This document shows positions 26,626-36,099 of a stretch of DNA of 64,000 nt, piece after piece. Made by a program: the position numbers and the translations under genes. The stretch is from Candidatus Brachybacter algidus. GTDB taxonomy: Bacteria; Bacteroidota; Bacteroidia; Chitinophagales; Saprospiraceae. The DNA lies in contig JADJSK010000007.1 in NCBI GenBank assembly GCA_016711705.1, forward strand, positions 134,861 through 198,860. The letters are read 5' to 3'. Every line of letters starts with the position of its first letter. Within the stretch, counting starts at the first letter, position 1. Under the pieces are notes generated by a model. The model was given only the letters and a program-made list of their open reading frames with translations. It was not told the DNA's origin and did not search any database.

Positions 26626-27261
26626 TCATTCTATAATGGTGCGAATGAGTTCAAATGCTTCTGCAAATGGTTTACCGATCTGTGTTCCGCGCACAACTGC
26701 CAATGACCTGATGAAATCCGGGTTTAAATAGTCCTTGCCGGCCTGAGTTTGGTAAGCATTTAGTGCTTCTATCTTTTTTGCCACATGACGTTCCTGCAGA
26801 ACGATAAAGGCATTGGTTTTAAAATCAATATTATTCCATATTAATTCATATCCATAAATTGTCTTTGTCTTGAATGCCCTTATAGCCTCATTAGCTACAG
26901 TACTATGATCCTGATGAATATCACGCGGACTCGGAATAAAAATGATATCAGGATCAATTTCTTTTCTTAACAAAATTAAAGATTCGAGAATCTCCTGACG
27001 AACATAATTTAGTTTTCTGACCTCATAGTTAAATATAAATAGATGTTCCTGCATAATTCCTAGAATCTGGGTTGCATGGCGCACTTCAATTTCCAATTGA
27101 TTAGCAGGAAACTCATCTGGTACAGACTTATCAGCTGTAGAAAAAGCAACGTAATATACGATAGCTCCATCTTCAATAAGCCTTGCTATTGTGCCACCAC
27201 ATCCCAACTCACCGTCATCAGTATGAGGAGCCAGAATAAATACTTTTTTGCCTTTAAACAT
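26626..27261 (-). CDS. PIG-L family deacetylase
   Basis: 211 residues of the LmbE/PIG-L zinc deacetylase family. The zinc motif is 'VFILAPHTDDGELGCGGTIARL' (PHxDDxE...G) near the N-terminus, with the distal His in 'PSPRDIHQDHSTVANEAIRAFK' (HxDH). Members remove N-acetyl from GlcNAc-type sugars, including bacillithiol and polysaccharide precursors. The substrate is not evident here. It is cytosolic and monocistronic, divergent from the radical SAM gene. Confidence 0.88.
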   Translation of the reverse strand: MFKGKKVFILAPHTDDGELGCGGTIARLIEDGAIVYYVAFSTADKSVPDEFPANQLEIEVRHATQILGIMQEHLFIFNYEVRKLNYVRQEILESLILLRKEIDPDIIFIPSPRDIHQDHSTVANEAIRAFKTKTIYGYELIWNNIDFKTNAFIVLQERHVAKKIEALNAYQTQAGKDYLNPDFIRSLAVVRGTQIGKPFAEAFELIRTIIE

Positions 27262-27475
27262 TCAATTTTATAATTTACAAATTTACAAATAGTCAATGTA
27301 AAAATTAAACAGCCTTTTTAGATATATAAAATATTACTAACTAATATTATACATAATTTAAATTGTCTAAATTGTAATTATTTTGATGATATTAATATAA
27401 AGTGTAAACAATTTAGTTATATATTCGCTTTAATAAAGCATTCTATAAAAGGCCAATAGCCAAGGAGATTTTTAA

Positions 27476-28741
27476 ATGTTTGATAGAATTAGAGAGAAAC
27501 TCAATATCCTGGCGGATGCCGCCAAGTATGATGTGAGTTGCAGTTCAAGTGGCAGTAAAAGAAAAAATACAGATAAAGGTTTGGGTGATGCATCCAATTC
27601 CGGCATATGTCATACTTACACTGAAGATGGACGATGCGTTTCATTACTGAAGATTTTACTGACCAATCATTGCATTTTTGATTGTGCCTTTTGTGTTTCA
27701 AGGAAGAGCAATGATGTCAAGAGGGCAGCCTTTACAGTCGATGAAGTTGTGGAACTCACCATGAATTTTTACAGGCGTAATTACATCGAAGGTTTATTTC
27801 TAAGTTCAGGGATTTTCAAAGATGCTGACTACACAATGGAAAGACTTGTTCGCATCGTCAAAAAACTGCGAACGGAACATCGCTTTAATGGGTACATCCA
27901 TCTCAAATCTATTCCTGGAGCCAGTGAAGAACTTTTGAAGGAAGCCGGTCTTTATGCCGATAGAATGAGTATCAATCTGGAAATGCCAACTGAAGCCGGA
28001 CTTAAACTTGTCGCTCCGGATAAAAGCCATGAAGAAGTAAAAAAACCACTGGCATTTATTCAGAACCAGATCGTTGCCTTCAAGGATGAAAGAAAACTTA
28101 TCAAAAAAGTACCTTCATTTGTTCAAGCAGGGCAAAGTACGCAGATGGTCATAGGTGCCACACCTGAAAATGATATGGAGATCATGTATGCTGCAGATCA
28201 ATACTACAAAGATTATAATCTCAAACGTGTTTACTATTCAGGGTATATCCCCATTAGCAATGACCCGGGAATGCCTCAAATTGGTTCTCAACCGCCACTT
28301 ATCCGTGAAAATAGATTGTATCAGACTGACTGGCTAATGCGTTTTTATGGATTTCAAGTAGGCGAACTTTTAAATAAAGACAATCCCCATCTGGATATTG
28401 ATATCGATCCGAAATTTAGCTGGGCGCTGCGCAATTTGCATTATTTCCCTGTGGATATCAACACTGCAACTAAAGAGCAGATCCTCCGCATACCGGGAAT
28501 CGGCAATACTTCTGCGTTAAAAATCCTTCAGGCCAGAAAATTCGGTAAACTCAGAACAGATCAATTAAAAAAAATCGGAATAGCTTACAATAGAGCCAAA
28601 CATTTCATGACCTGCCTTGATAGTGAATTCTCGCTTGGGTCGCTCCAAGGCCATCAAATAAAATCTTTAGTGTTGTGTAATTCAAAAAGCAAAACTGCAA
28701 AATTAGGGAATATGGGAGGGGAGCAATTGTCGTTGTTTTGA
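27476..28741 (+). CDS. DNA-repair-type radical SAM protein (TIGR03916 family)
   Basis: 421 residues. The radical SAM cluster is Cys66-x3-Cys70-x2-Cys73 in 'NHCIFDCAFCVSRKSND'. Following landmarks: 'AAFTVDEVVELTMNFYRRNYIEGLFLSSGI', 'GYIHLKSIPGAS', 'MSINLEMPT' and 'QSTQMVIGATPENDMEI', all typical of the putative DNA modification/repair radical SAM group linked to uracil-DNA glycosylase-like proteins. A C-terminal helix-hairpin-helix lies near residues 327-352 ('INTATKEQILRIPGIGN'). The direction differs from the neighbouring genes. The DUF4130 partner begins 162 bp downstream, beyond a word array. The DNA lesion is unknown. Confidence 0.9.
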   Translation: MFDRIREKLNILADAAKYDVSCSSSGSKRKNTDKGLGDASNSGICHTYTEDGRCVSLLKILLTNHCIFDCAFCVSRKSNDVKRAAFTVDEVVELTMNFYRRNYIEGLFLSSGIFKDADYTMERLVRIVKKLRTEHRFNGYIHLKSIPGASEELLKEAGLYADRMSINLEMPTEAGLKLVAPDKSHEEVKKPLAFIQNQIVAFKDERKLIKKVPSFVQAGQSTQMVIGATPENDMEIMYAADQYYKDYNLKRVYYSGYIPISNDPGMPQIGSQPPLIRENRLYQTDWLMRFYGFQVGELLNKDNPHLDIDIDPKFSWALRNLHYFPVDINTATKEQILRIPGIGNTSALKILQARKFGKLRTDQLKKIGIAYNRAKHFMTCLDSEFSLGSLQGHQIKSLVLCNSKSKTAKLGNMGGEQLSLF

Positions 28742-28903
28742 ATAGATGCTAGAGACTAGATTCTAGAAACTAGACTATAGAGACTAGAAGCTAGAATCCA
28801 GCTCCACAATCTTATATTAAATTAAGATTTTGGAACCCAAATCATAATATTTCAGCTAACGCCATTTTCTAATTTCTAATTTCTAATTTCTAACTTTATC
28901 ATT
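28742..28903. repeat. Short-word arrays between radical SAM and DUF4130 genes
   Basis: 28742-28800 is built of variants of GACTAGA / CTAGAA words. 28866-28894 holds four tandem TTTCTAA units. The arrays fill most of the gap and end 10 bp before the DUF4130 start. Confidence 0.7.
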
Positions 28904-29665
28904 TTGATCTACACATTCGATAACACACTTGACGGACTACTCACAGCAGTTTTCAAAGTCTTCGAAAGAAAAGACAAAGAGGTAAAATTAATTCAAAAGA
29001 ATTTATTCGAAGTTAATTTATTTGAAGAAGTAATTGACAACATTACCGAAAGTGAAAAAGCGAAGCGCGTTTGGAAAAAAATGGAAGAAATAATTCCAAA
29101 ACCATGGCGCAGAAAGATATACTGCGCATGGCTTTCAGAGGATGTAGATGCACATCAGGCAATATTTAATACCTTAATTAAAGTTTTTTCAAAAGGAGGA
29201 AATTATATCAGCAATTACGGCGATGCGGATATCATCACTGTCTCGCAGTATTGGAAAAGTGTGGAGCGGGAAAAGCATCGAATGGAAGCTTTTATAAGGT
29301 TTGAAAAAAGCCAGGATGGTTTATTTTTTTGCACCATTGAACCAGATTTTAATGTAATACCGTTGATCATAAAGTTTTTTAAAAATAGATTTGCTGATCA
29401 GGAATGGTTGATATATGACACTCGCAGGAATTACGGAGTTTTATATGATTTAAAAAAAGTGGTTGAGGTAATTTTATCACAAGAAGAATTAAATCAAAAC
29501 ACCAACCTCCCCTCGCAAGCATTCCATGATCCAGACGAAGTCAAGTATCAAACACTTTGGAAGGATTATTTTAAGAGTACAAATATTGTTGCACGGAAAA
29601 ACATGAAGCTGCACATCCGCCATGTACCAAAAAGGTATTGGAGATTTTTGACGGAGAAGCAATGA
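28904..29665 (+). CDS. DUF4130 protein, radical-SAM-linked (TIGR03915)
   Basis: 253 residues, the length of the 'probable DNA metabolism protein' family. N-terminus 'YTFDNTLDGLLTAVFKVFERK', centre 'IFNTLIKVFSKGGNYISNYGDADIITVSQYWKSVEREKHRMEAFIRFEKSQDGLFFCTIEPDFNVIPLIIKFFKNRFADQEWLIYDTRRNYGVLYD' and C-terminal 'YFKSTNIVARKNMKLHIRHVPKRYWRFLTEKQ' are the canonical blocks. It starts at TTG (28904). In many genomes this domain is fused to a uracil-DNA-glycosylase-like module; here it stands alone and no such gene follows. A fold-back element begins 3 bp after its stop. Confidence 0.88.
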   Translation: MIYTFDNTLDGLLTAVFKVFERKDKEVKLIQKNLFEVNLFEEVIDNITESEKAKRVWKKMEEIIPKPWRRKIYCAWLSEDVDAHQAIFNTLIKVFSKGGNYISNYGDADIITVSQYWKSVEREKHRMEAFIRFEKSQDGLFFCTIEPDFNVIPLIIKFFKNRFADQEWLIYDTRRNYGVLYDLKKVVEVILSQEELNQNTNLPSQAFHDPDEVKYQTLWKDYFKSTNIVARKNMKLHIRHVPKRYWRFLTEKQ

Positions 29666-29668
29666 GTA

Positions 29669-29959
29669 ACTCAAGTTTCGGCAGTTAAGAAACAAAGGTA
29701 GATGGTCCCGCAGCTGCGGGATTTGATGTTAGATGCTTGCCCGACTAAAGAAAGTGACGGCGGGGAGTTTAGTCAATTGATTCATATTTTTTCTTTAATA
29801 AGTTTAATAGAAAAAATATCCACGCGATTGATGGATCCCGCACTTGCGGGACTAAAATCTACCCCGTCTTGTTCGGCGGACAAGCTTCTAACATCTAACA
29901 TTTTATTAAAATTTAAATTTATCTTTCAAAAAAGTAAATCTGACTACCGAAACTTGAGT
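29669..29959. mobile_element. MITE-like fold-back element, copy D
   Basis: Same orientation as C. Ends are ACTCAAGTTTCGG and CCGAAACTTGAGT. GAGTA precedes the left end and follows the right end exactly: a 5-bp flanking repeat. Unlike C it carries a 16-bp hairpin in both arms: TCCCGCAGCTGCGGGA (perfect palindrome) near 29706 and TCCCGCACTTGCGGGA near 29835. The element begins 3 bp past the DUF4130 stop, so it will be transcribed as that gene's 3' UTR. Confidence 0.85.
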
Positions 29960-30309
29960 GAGTAATATTGATACACTTTGCTGCTTGAATTTAGAATAGC
30001 TCAACAGGCTTTTAGTTAGTAAGATATACAAACTTTATTTTTTGATTATTGCAAAAATGACAATTAAGTTTGAAAAAATAGTTAAAAATAAACTAAGTCT
30101 TTGTACTTTTGGTGTAATACTATCTAAACTATCTTTTAATTCCTTTAATTTCTATTGGATTATTTTAGACCCTCTTTGGTTTTTTTTAGAAATTCATTCT
30201 TTGTGAACATTAAGCCTGAGAAGTTTTATTTTTTTTAAAATTTTCCGAAATATTTTTTTAATGCGGATAGATTTTTATTAACCATCCTTAATTTTAAAAT
30301 TCTTTAATC
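29960..30309. other. Leader region of the giant surface-protein gene
   Basis: 350 bp, strongly AT-rich and gene-free. TACTTTTG at 30104-30111 matches the Bacteroidota -7 consensus TAnnTTTG, but no well-spaced TTG (-33) is seen, so a promoter here is only possible. A long untranslated leader of about 190 nt would follow. Confidence 0.3.
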
Positions 30310-33300
30310 ATGTTACTACCATCTTTCAAAAAAAGCAATTTTCATAAACTGCTCCTCCCCCTTGTTATATTTTTCACTTCAATCAGTATTTCATATGCAC
30401 AACCCGCTAATGACTTATGCTCAAATGCAATCCCGCTGATTTGCGGTCAGTCATTGGCCGGGACTACAGTTGGAGCAGGCGATGATATTGCCCTTGGTCA
30501 GGCACCCAATTGTTTTGGAGCTACTACTGCCGGCGGGGTCTGGTATAGTTTTGTTGGAACAGGGGGAAGCATGAATATTAATTTATGTGGTTCCAGTAAT
30601 TTTGATAATAGAATTGGCTTACATACAGGAGTCTGTGGATCTTTAGTATGTGTGGGATCATCAGATGATGATTGTGGCCTTAGTGTGAATTATACCTTTA
30701 ATTCTACCTTTGGAACGGAATATTTGTTACTAATATACGGTTTTGGTGGAGGAACAGGCACCTTTACTGTGACTTTAAACTGTGATTGCTCTGTTGATTT
30801 ACCTGCTAACCAGGTGATATGTAATAACTCTTCATCAACAGCAATCAATTTTACTGGTGGTGCACCAGGGACAGTGTTTAATTGGACTAACAATACTCCT
30901 TCTATCGGTCTTCCTGCGAGTGGAAGTGGCGACATTGCAAGCTTTACGGCTACGAATGCAACCAATGACCCTGTAGTAGCTACTGTAACAGTTACACCAT
31001 CAACTTTAGGATCAGATCTTATTAACTTTAATTACACAGGATCTATGCAAACATGGACGGTACCTGCAGGTGTTACACAGGTAACCTTAGAAACTTGGGG
31101 TGCACAAGGTGGGCCGGGAAATGTAGGTGGTAATGATCCGGGAGGATTAGGTGGTTACGCTAAAGGCGATTTGTCTGTGACCCCGGGACAGGTATTGAAT
31201 ATATATGTAGGGGGAACTCCAACAACAACGGCCGGAGGCTGGAATGGTGGTGGTAATGGAGCTTTAACTTTTGGTGAGCGTGGAGCCGGAGGAGGAGCCA
31301 CTGATATTCGCTTAGGAGGTACTACTTTAAATGACAGAGTTCTGGTAGGCGCTGGTGGCGGCGGCAGTACCGGAGTAATTGCTTTAGCCGGTGTAGGTGG
31401 TGGCTTGATTGGTGGAGACGGAGGATATGCTGGAGATCAAGGGTTTGGAGGAACACAAATAGCAGGTGGTCTTGGGTCACCAGGTAATCTTGATTGTTGG
31501 CCGGGTACATTTGGTCAGGGAGGCGGAAATACAGGTACTTCGGCTTGTTCAGGCGGCGGAGGCGGCTGGTATGGTGGCGGTGCAGGAAGTGGTGGTGGAG
31601 GTGGTTCCAGTTATATCGACGGTGTGACCGGAGGTTCTACGACGTCAGGAATTCAGGCAGGTAATGGACTTGTCACTATATCTTATTCGTACCCTGCTTG
31701 CATAGGTACACCAAAAACCTTTACAATAACCGTTAATCCAACCCCTGTTGGCTCAGCGTCCCCTCAAACCATCTGTGACGAAACAGCAAGCAACATAGCA
31801 TTAAATTCTACAGTTACAGGTACCACATATACCTGGTCAGCAGCGATACAAACTACTCCAACAGGAGGCACGATCACCGGCTTCAGTGATTGCGCTTCAG
31901 CATGTGGTACTTCGATCGCACAGACACTAAACAATACAGGAACAACATCAGGAGTGGTAAGATATACAGTAACTCCGACAGCTAATGGATGCGCTGGTGC
32001 ACCTTTCACAGTAGATGTAACGATTAATCCAACACCAAATGCTGTGGCTACACCTGCTTCGCAAACGATCTGCTCTGCAAACGCAATCAGTACGATTGTA
32101 TTATCTGGTGCAGTAAGTGGAACAACTTACGCTTGGACCAGAGACAATACAGCAAGCGCTACAGGCATCGCTGCTTCTGGATCCGGTAACATCTCAGGAA
32201 ATCTGACCAATACGACTAATGCTCCGGTGACTGTGACATTTACGATCACACCTTCAGCGAACAGTTGTCCGGGAGCAGCTATCACGGCAACGGTTTTGGT
32301 TAATCCAACACCAGATGCAGTGGCAACACCTGCTTCACAAACGATCTGTTCTGCCGCTACTATAAGCACGATTGTACTTTCAGGTGATGTAAGTGGAACA
32401 ACGTATGCTTGGACTAGGGACAATGCAGTCGCAGTAACAGGCATCGCAGCTTCAAGTTCCGGCAACATATCAGGCTCATTAACTAATACGACTAGTGCAC
32501 CAATCACCGTGACCTTTACGATCACACCAACAGCGAACAGTTGTCCGGGAGCAGCTATCACTGCAACGGTTTTGGTTAATCCAACACCAGATGCAGTGGC
32601 TACACCGGCTTCACAAACCATCTGTTCTGCAAACGCAATAAGTACAATTGTATTATCTGGTGCAGTAAGTGGAACAACATATGCTTGGACCAGGGACAAT
32701 GCAGTCGCTGTAACTGGTATTGCAGCAAGTGGATCCGGTAACATTTCAGGTACTCTGACAAATACAACCAATGCGCCAATCACCGTGACCTTTACGATCA
32801 CACCGTCAGCGAACAGTTGTCCGGGAGCGGCAATTACAGCAACAGTTTTGGTTAATCCAACTCCGAATGCAGTTGCAACAACTCCTTCACAGACGATCTG
32901 TTCCGGTCCAATTGCTACGATCGCCTTATCTGGTGCAGTAAGTGGAACAGTATTTAACTGGACGAGGGATAATATGGCAACTGTCACTGGCATCGCTGCT
33001 TCAGGAAGTGGTAATATTTTCGGTTCACTGACCAATACGACCAGCTCTCCGGTGACCGTGACATTTACGATCATTCCAACAGCAAATGGTTGTCCGGGAG
33101 CAGCAATCACTGCAACAGTAGTAATCAATCCGACTCCATCTTATACTTTTACCTCTGATGGTGTCCCTTATTCAGAAGGAGATACCATCACAGCGTGTCA
33201 TCAGGATGTCCTAGCTTTGGCGATTACCTCCCCTGTGACAGTGACGTATACATTTACAAGATTGTCCAATGGCAATGTGATCAATACTGGTACTACACCA

Positions 33301-35970
33301 GGATCATTTAATTTCACAGCGACCAATGCAAAAGAAGGATATTATGAAATAGGTATCACCAATAGTTTTGGTTGTATCTTGAAAGATACGATTTACTTGC
33401 TCGTAAATCCACTTCCAAATCCAATTGCTACAGCGACACCAAATCCAATCTGCCAAGGTGGTAGTTTACAGCTTGGTGTGAATGGCGGCAACAACTTCGG
33501 CTTTGCATGGTCAGGACCAAATGGCTATACATCGAATGTCAAAAACCCTGTTATCAATGGTATTTTGCCATCAGCATCAGGAGTTTATACAGTGACTGTG
33601 ACGAACTTAAATGGTTGTAGCGATACATCATCTGTAAGCGTTTTGGTTAATCCAACCCCAACGGCAGTGGCAACGCCGGCTTCGCAGACCATCTGTTCTG
33701 CAGCTTCGATCAGTACAATAGTACTTTCAGGTGCAGTAAGTGGAACCACTTACGCTTGGACAAGGGACAATGCAGTTGCAGTAACAGGCATCGCAGCTTC
33801 AGGTTCCGGCAACATCTCAGGCTCTTTAACAAATACAACCAATGCGCCGGTGACCGTGACCTTTACGATCACGCCGACAGCGAATGGTTGTCCAGGAGCT
33901 GCTATCACTGCAACGGTATTGGTTAACCCAACACCAAATGCTGTTGCAACACCAGCATCACAGACTATCTGCTCTGCGACTTCGATCAGTACGATTGTTT
34001 TAACAGGTGCTGTAAGTGGAACGACGTACGCTTGGACTCGTAACAATACAGCAAGTGTCACAGGCATCGCAGCAAGTGGCTCTGGCAACATCTCCGGAAC
34101 ACTGACCAATACAACCAATGCGCCTGTGACCGTAACATTTACGATCATACCGACAGCGAACGGTTGTCCGGGAGCGGCAATCACTGCAACGGTATTGGTT
34201 AACCCAACGCCAACAGCGGTAGCGATTCCTGCCACACAGACCATCTGTTCAGAAACTCTTATCACTACCATAACACTGTCGGGACCGGTAAGCGGAACAA
34301 CTTTCACATGGACACGCAACAATACTGCAACCGTCACCGGTATTGCAGCATCTGGTTCGGGTAATAATATCTTCGGCGTACTTACCAATACCACTTCCGC
34401 ACCGATCACCGTGACCTTTACGATCACGCCTTCTGCAAATGGTTGTATTGGAACTACCACCACAGCCACCGTCATCGTTTATCCTAAACCTATTGGAACG
34501 ATATCAATAGCTCCTAATCCGGCTTGTGTTGGTTCTACCGTTCAGCTTTCTGCTTCAGGAGGTAGTACTTACAGTTGGTCAGGTCCTCTGGGATGGACAT
34601 CCTCTGTACAAAACCCAACTATTTTGTTGACTACTCATCTGCAGGCTGGTAAGTACTTTGTCACTGTATCTAATACTTATGGTTGTTCTGTAGTATTGTC
34701 TTCACAACTGAGCGCTAACTATCCACCGGTCGCAACCGCTTCTTACGAACTATCGACCGCTTGTGTAGGTAGTACCCTTCAGTTACATGGCACAGGAGCA
34801 GGATCATATGCATGGTCTGGACCTAATGGATTTACAAGCAATCAGCAAAATCCTCAGATACCAAATGTAACAGGCGCCAATAGCGGATTATATATACTGG
34901 TGGTAACAAGTCCAAATGGATGTACAGCAACAACAACACTGAACATCACAATTAATAATCCACCGGCACTTTCAGCTAATCCAACACTCACACAAACCTG
35001 TGAAGGATCTAAGATCCAGTTGTTTGCCTCAGGAACAGGAAGTTTTGTATGGAATGGTCCTGCGACATATACGTCTACAGATCAGAATCCTGTCATCGTC
35101 AATATTCCGATCCACATGTCAGGTATTTACACAGTGAATCTTACAGCAAGTACGGGTTGTGTTTCCGCAGCTTCAGTGACAGTGAAAGTATATGATCAGA
35201 TCCATGCGATCGCAACAGCATCAGAGGATACGATCTGTCAGGGACAGAGCTTACAGCTTCATGCTGAAGGTGGTAGCACTTATCTATGGAATGGACCTAA
35301 TGGATTTAACTCCACAGAGTCAGATCCAAGGATAGACAATATCACGCCGGCAGCTTCAGGTAAATACTATGTATATATCAGCAATGAAGGCGGATGCTTT
35401 GGTTACGCAGAACTTACCATCGTGGTAAAACCATCTGCAAAATCCTTTGCTTATGCCACACCAAATCCTGTCAACGAGAATAGTCCTGTGCAGTTTATCG
35501 CCAGCAGCAATGGTGTAGCTTATTCATGGTCAGGACCGTTAGGTTTTACAAGTAACCAACAGAATCCTTTCATCAAGAAAGTAACGCGATACATGGCAGG
35601 TGTCTACACCGTGACCATCACCAATGAAAATGGCTGTCCAAGCATCGTCAAAGTAATATTGAGAGTCCTCTACACCAACAAAGGTGGAAATACAATCGAT
35701 GGCGATGATGATGGATTAACAACCAGATCAGAAGCGACCGGCACTGTCTATCCAAATCCAACCAATGACTTGTTGTACTTCGATACACAAAGCTCAGAAG
35801 CGATAGAATACGTCATCTATGATGTCAATGGTAAAATGCAGGTAGTTCAGAAGACGACCTCAGACAGATACATCTCTACGTCAAATCTTGCTAGCGGCAT
35901 CTATCAGATACGATGGAAATCCAAAGACAGCGAGCAGTGGATCGTGAGTAAGTTTGTGAAGATAAAATGA
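30310..35970 (+). CDS. Giant T9SS-secreted PKD/Ig-like repeat surface protein
   Basis: 1886 residues. A signal peptide ends near residue 30 (ISISYAQ). Residues about 31-160 form a PPC-like beta domain ('PANDLCSNAIPLICGQSLAGT...GGVWYSFVG'). A glycine-rich domain (about 240-460: 'MQTWTVPAGVTQVTLETWGAQGG', many GGG runs) follows. Then come at least seven near-identical 92-residue PKD-like units ('VATPASQTICS...LSGAVSGTTYAWTRDN...VTFTITP'), in blocks of four (about 573-940) and three (about 1114-1390). Six Ig-like units of about 75 residues ('C.G..LQL...G...Y.WSGPNG.TS..QNP') occupy about 1035-1110 and 1395-1800. The C-terminus 'TGTVYPNPTNDLLYF...LASGIYQIRW' is a T9SS type A sorting domain. It is probably a surface adhesin or matrix protein. 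It stands alone, with a terminator after the stop. Confidence 0.92.
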   Translation: MLLPSFKKSNFHKLLLPLVIFFTSISISYAQPANDLCSNAIPLICGQSLAGTTVGAGDDIALGQAPNCFGATTAGGVWYSFVGTGGSMNINLCGSSNFDNRIGLHTGVCGSLVCVGSSDDDCGLSVNYTFNSTFGTEYLLLIYGFGGGTGTFTVTLNCDCSVDLPANQVICNNSSSTAINFTGGAPGTVFNWTNNTPSIGLPASGSGDIASFTATNATNDPVVATVTVTPSTLGSDLINFNYTGSMQTWTVPAGVTQVTLETWGAQGGPGNVGGNDPGGLGGYAKGDLSVTPGQVLNIYVGGTPTTTAGGWNGGGNGALTFGERGAGGGATDIRLGGTTLNDRVLVGAGGGGSTGVIALAGVGGGLIGGDGGYAGDQGFGGTQIAGGLGSPGNLDCWPGTFGQGGGNTGTSACSGGGGGWYGGGAGSGGGGGSSYIDGVTGGSTTSGIQAGNGLVTISYSYPACIGTPKTFTITVNPTPVGSASPQTICDETASNIALNSTVTGTTYTWSAAIQTTPTGGTITGFSDCASACGTSIAQTLNNTGTTSGVVRYTVTPTANGCAGAPFTVDVTINPTPNAVATPASQTICSANAISTIVLSGAVSGTTYAWTRDNTASATGIAASGSGNISGNLTNTTNAPVTVTFTITPSANSCPGAAITATVLVNPTPDAVATPASQTICSAATISTIVLSGDVSGTTYAWTRDNAVAVTGIAASSSGNISGSLTNTTSAPITVTFTITPTANSCPGAAITATVLVNPTPDAVATPASQTICSANAISTIVLSGAVSGTTYAWTRDNAVAVTGIAASGSGNISGTLTNTTNAPITVTFTITPSANSCPGAAITATVLVNPTPNAVATTPSQTICSGPIATIALSGAVSGTVFNWTRDNMATVTGIAASGSGNIFGSLTNTTSSPVTVTFTIIPTANGCPGAAITATVVINPTPSYTFTSDGVPYSEGDTITACHQDVLALAITSPVTVTYTFTRLSNGNVINTGTTPGSFNFTATNAKEGYYEIGITNSFGCILKDTIYLLVNPLPNPIATATPNPICQGGSLQLGVNGGNNFGFAWSGPNGYTSNVKNPVINGILPSASGVYTVTVTNLNGCSDTSSVSVLVNPTPTAVATPASQTICSAASISTIVLSGAVSGTTYAWTRDNAVAVTGIAASGSGNISGSLTNTTNAPVTVTFTITPTANGCPGAAITATVLVNPTPNAVATPASQTICSATSISTIVLTGAVSGTTYAWTRNNTASVTGIAASGSGNISGTLTNTTNAPVTVTFTIIPTANGCPGAAITATVLVNPTPTAVAIPATQTICSETLITTITLSGPVSGTTFTWTRNNTATVTGIAASGSGNNIFGVLTNTTSAPITVTFTITPSANGCIGTTTTATVIVYPKPIGTISIAPNPACVGSTVQLSASGGSTYSWSGPLGWTSSVQNPTILLTTHLQAGKYFVTVSNTYGCSVVLSSQLSANYPPVATASYELSTACVGSTLQLHGTGAGSYAWSGPNGFTSNQQNPQIPNVTGANSGLYILVVTSPNGCTATTTLNITINNPPALSANPTLTQTCEGSKIQLFASGTGSFVWNGPATYTSTDQNPVIVNIPIHMSGIYTVNLTASTGCVSAASVTVKVYDQIHAIATASEDTICQGQSLQLHAEGGSTYLWNGPNGFNSTESDPRIDNITPAASGKYYVYISNEGGCFGYAELTIVVKPSAKSFAYATPNPVNENSPVQFIASSNGVAYSWSGPLGFTSNQQNPFIKKVTRYMAGVYTVTITNENGCPSIVKVILRVLYTNKGGNTIDGDDDGLTTRSEATGTVYPNPTNDLLYFDTQSSEAIEYVIYDVNGKMQVVQKTTSDRYISTSNLASGIYQIRWKSKDSEQWIVSKFVKIK

Positions 35971-35987
35971 TCGAACTTTCATAAATA

Positions 35988-36023
35988 AAAAAATCCCGAA
36001 TGTACTACATTCGGGATTTTTTT
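35988..36023. terminator. Bidirectional intrinsic terminator
   Basis: ATCCCGAATG-TACTA-CATTCGGGAT: a perfect stem with an A-tract before it and a T-tract after it. It lies 20 bp past the adhesin stop and between convergent genes (adhesin + , epimerase -), so it can end both transcripts. Confidence 0.92.
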
Positions 36024-36099
36024 ATTAGACTAATATAAGCCTGTGTTTATTCCAATACTATCGCAATAAGTTTGATTGGATCAATAGAACTCCAATCCT

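Noticed and set aside
32127..33128. A 333-codon open frame antisense to the giant surface-protein gene, with another at 33750-34475
   Set aside because: They arise from the repeated codon pattern of the PKD-like units read backwards; composition is nearly all Val/Ala/Pro/Thr and the same string recurs per repeat.
32025..34480. Regular repeats considered as a CRISPR-like or satellite array
   Set aside because: The 276-bp units are in-frame protein repeats of one secreted protein, not short repeats with spacers.
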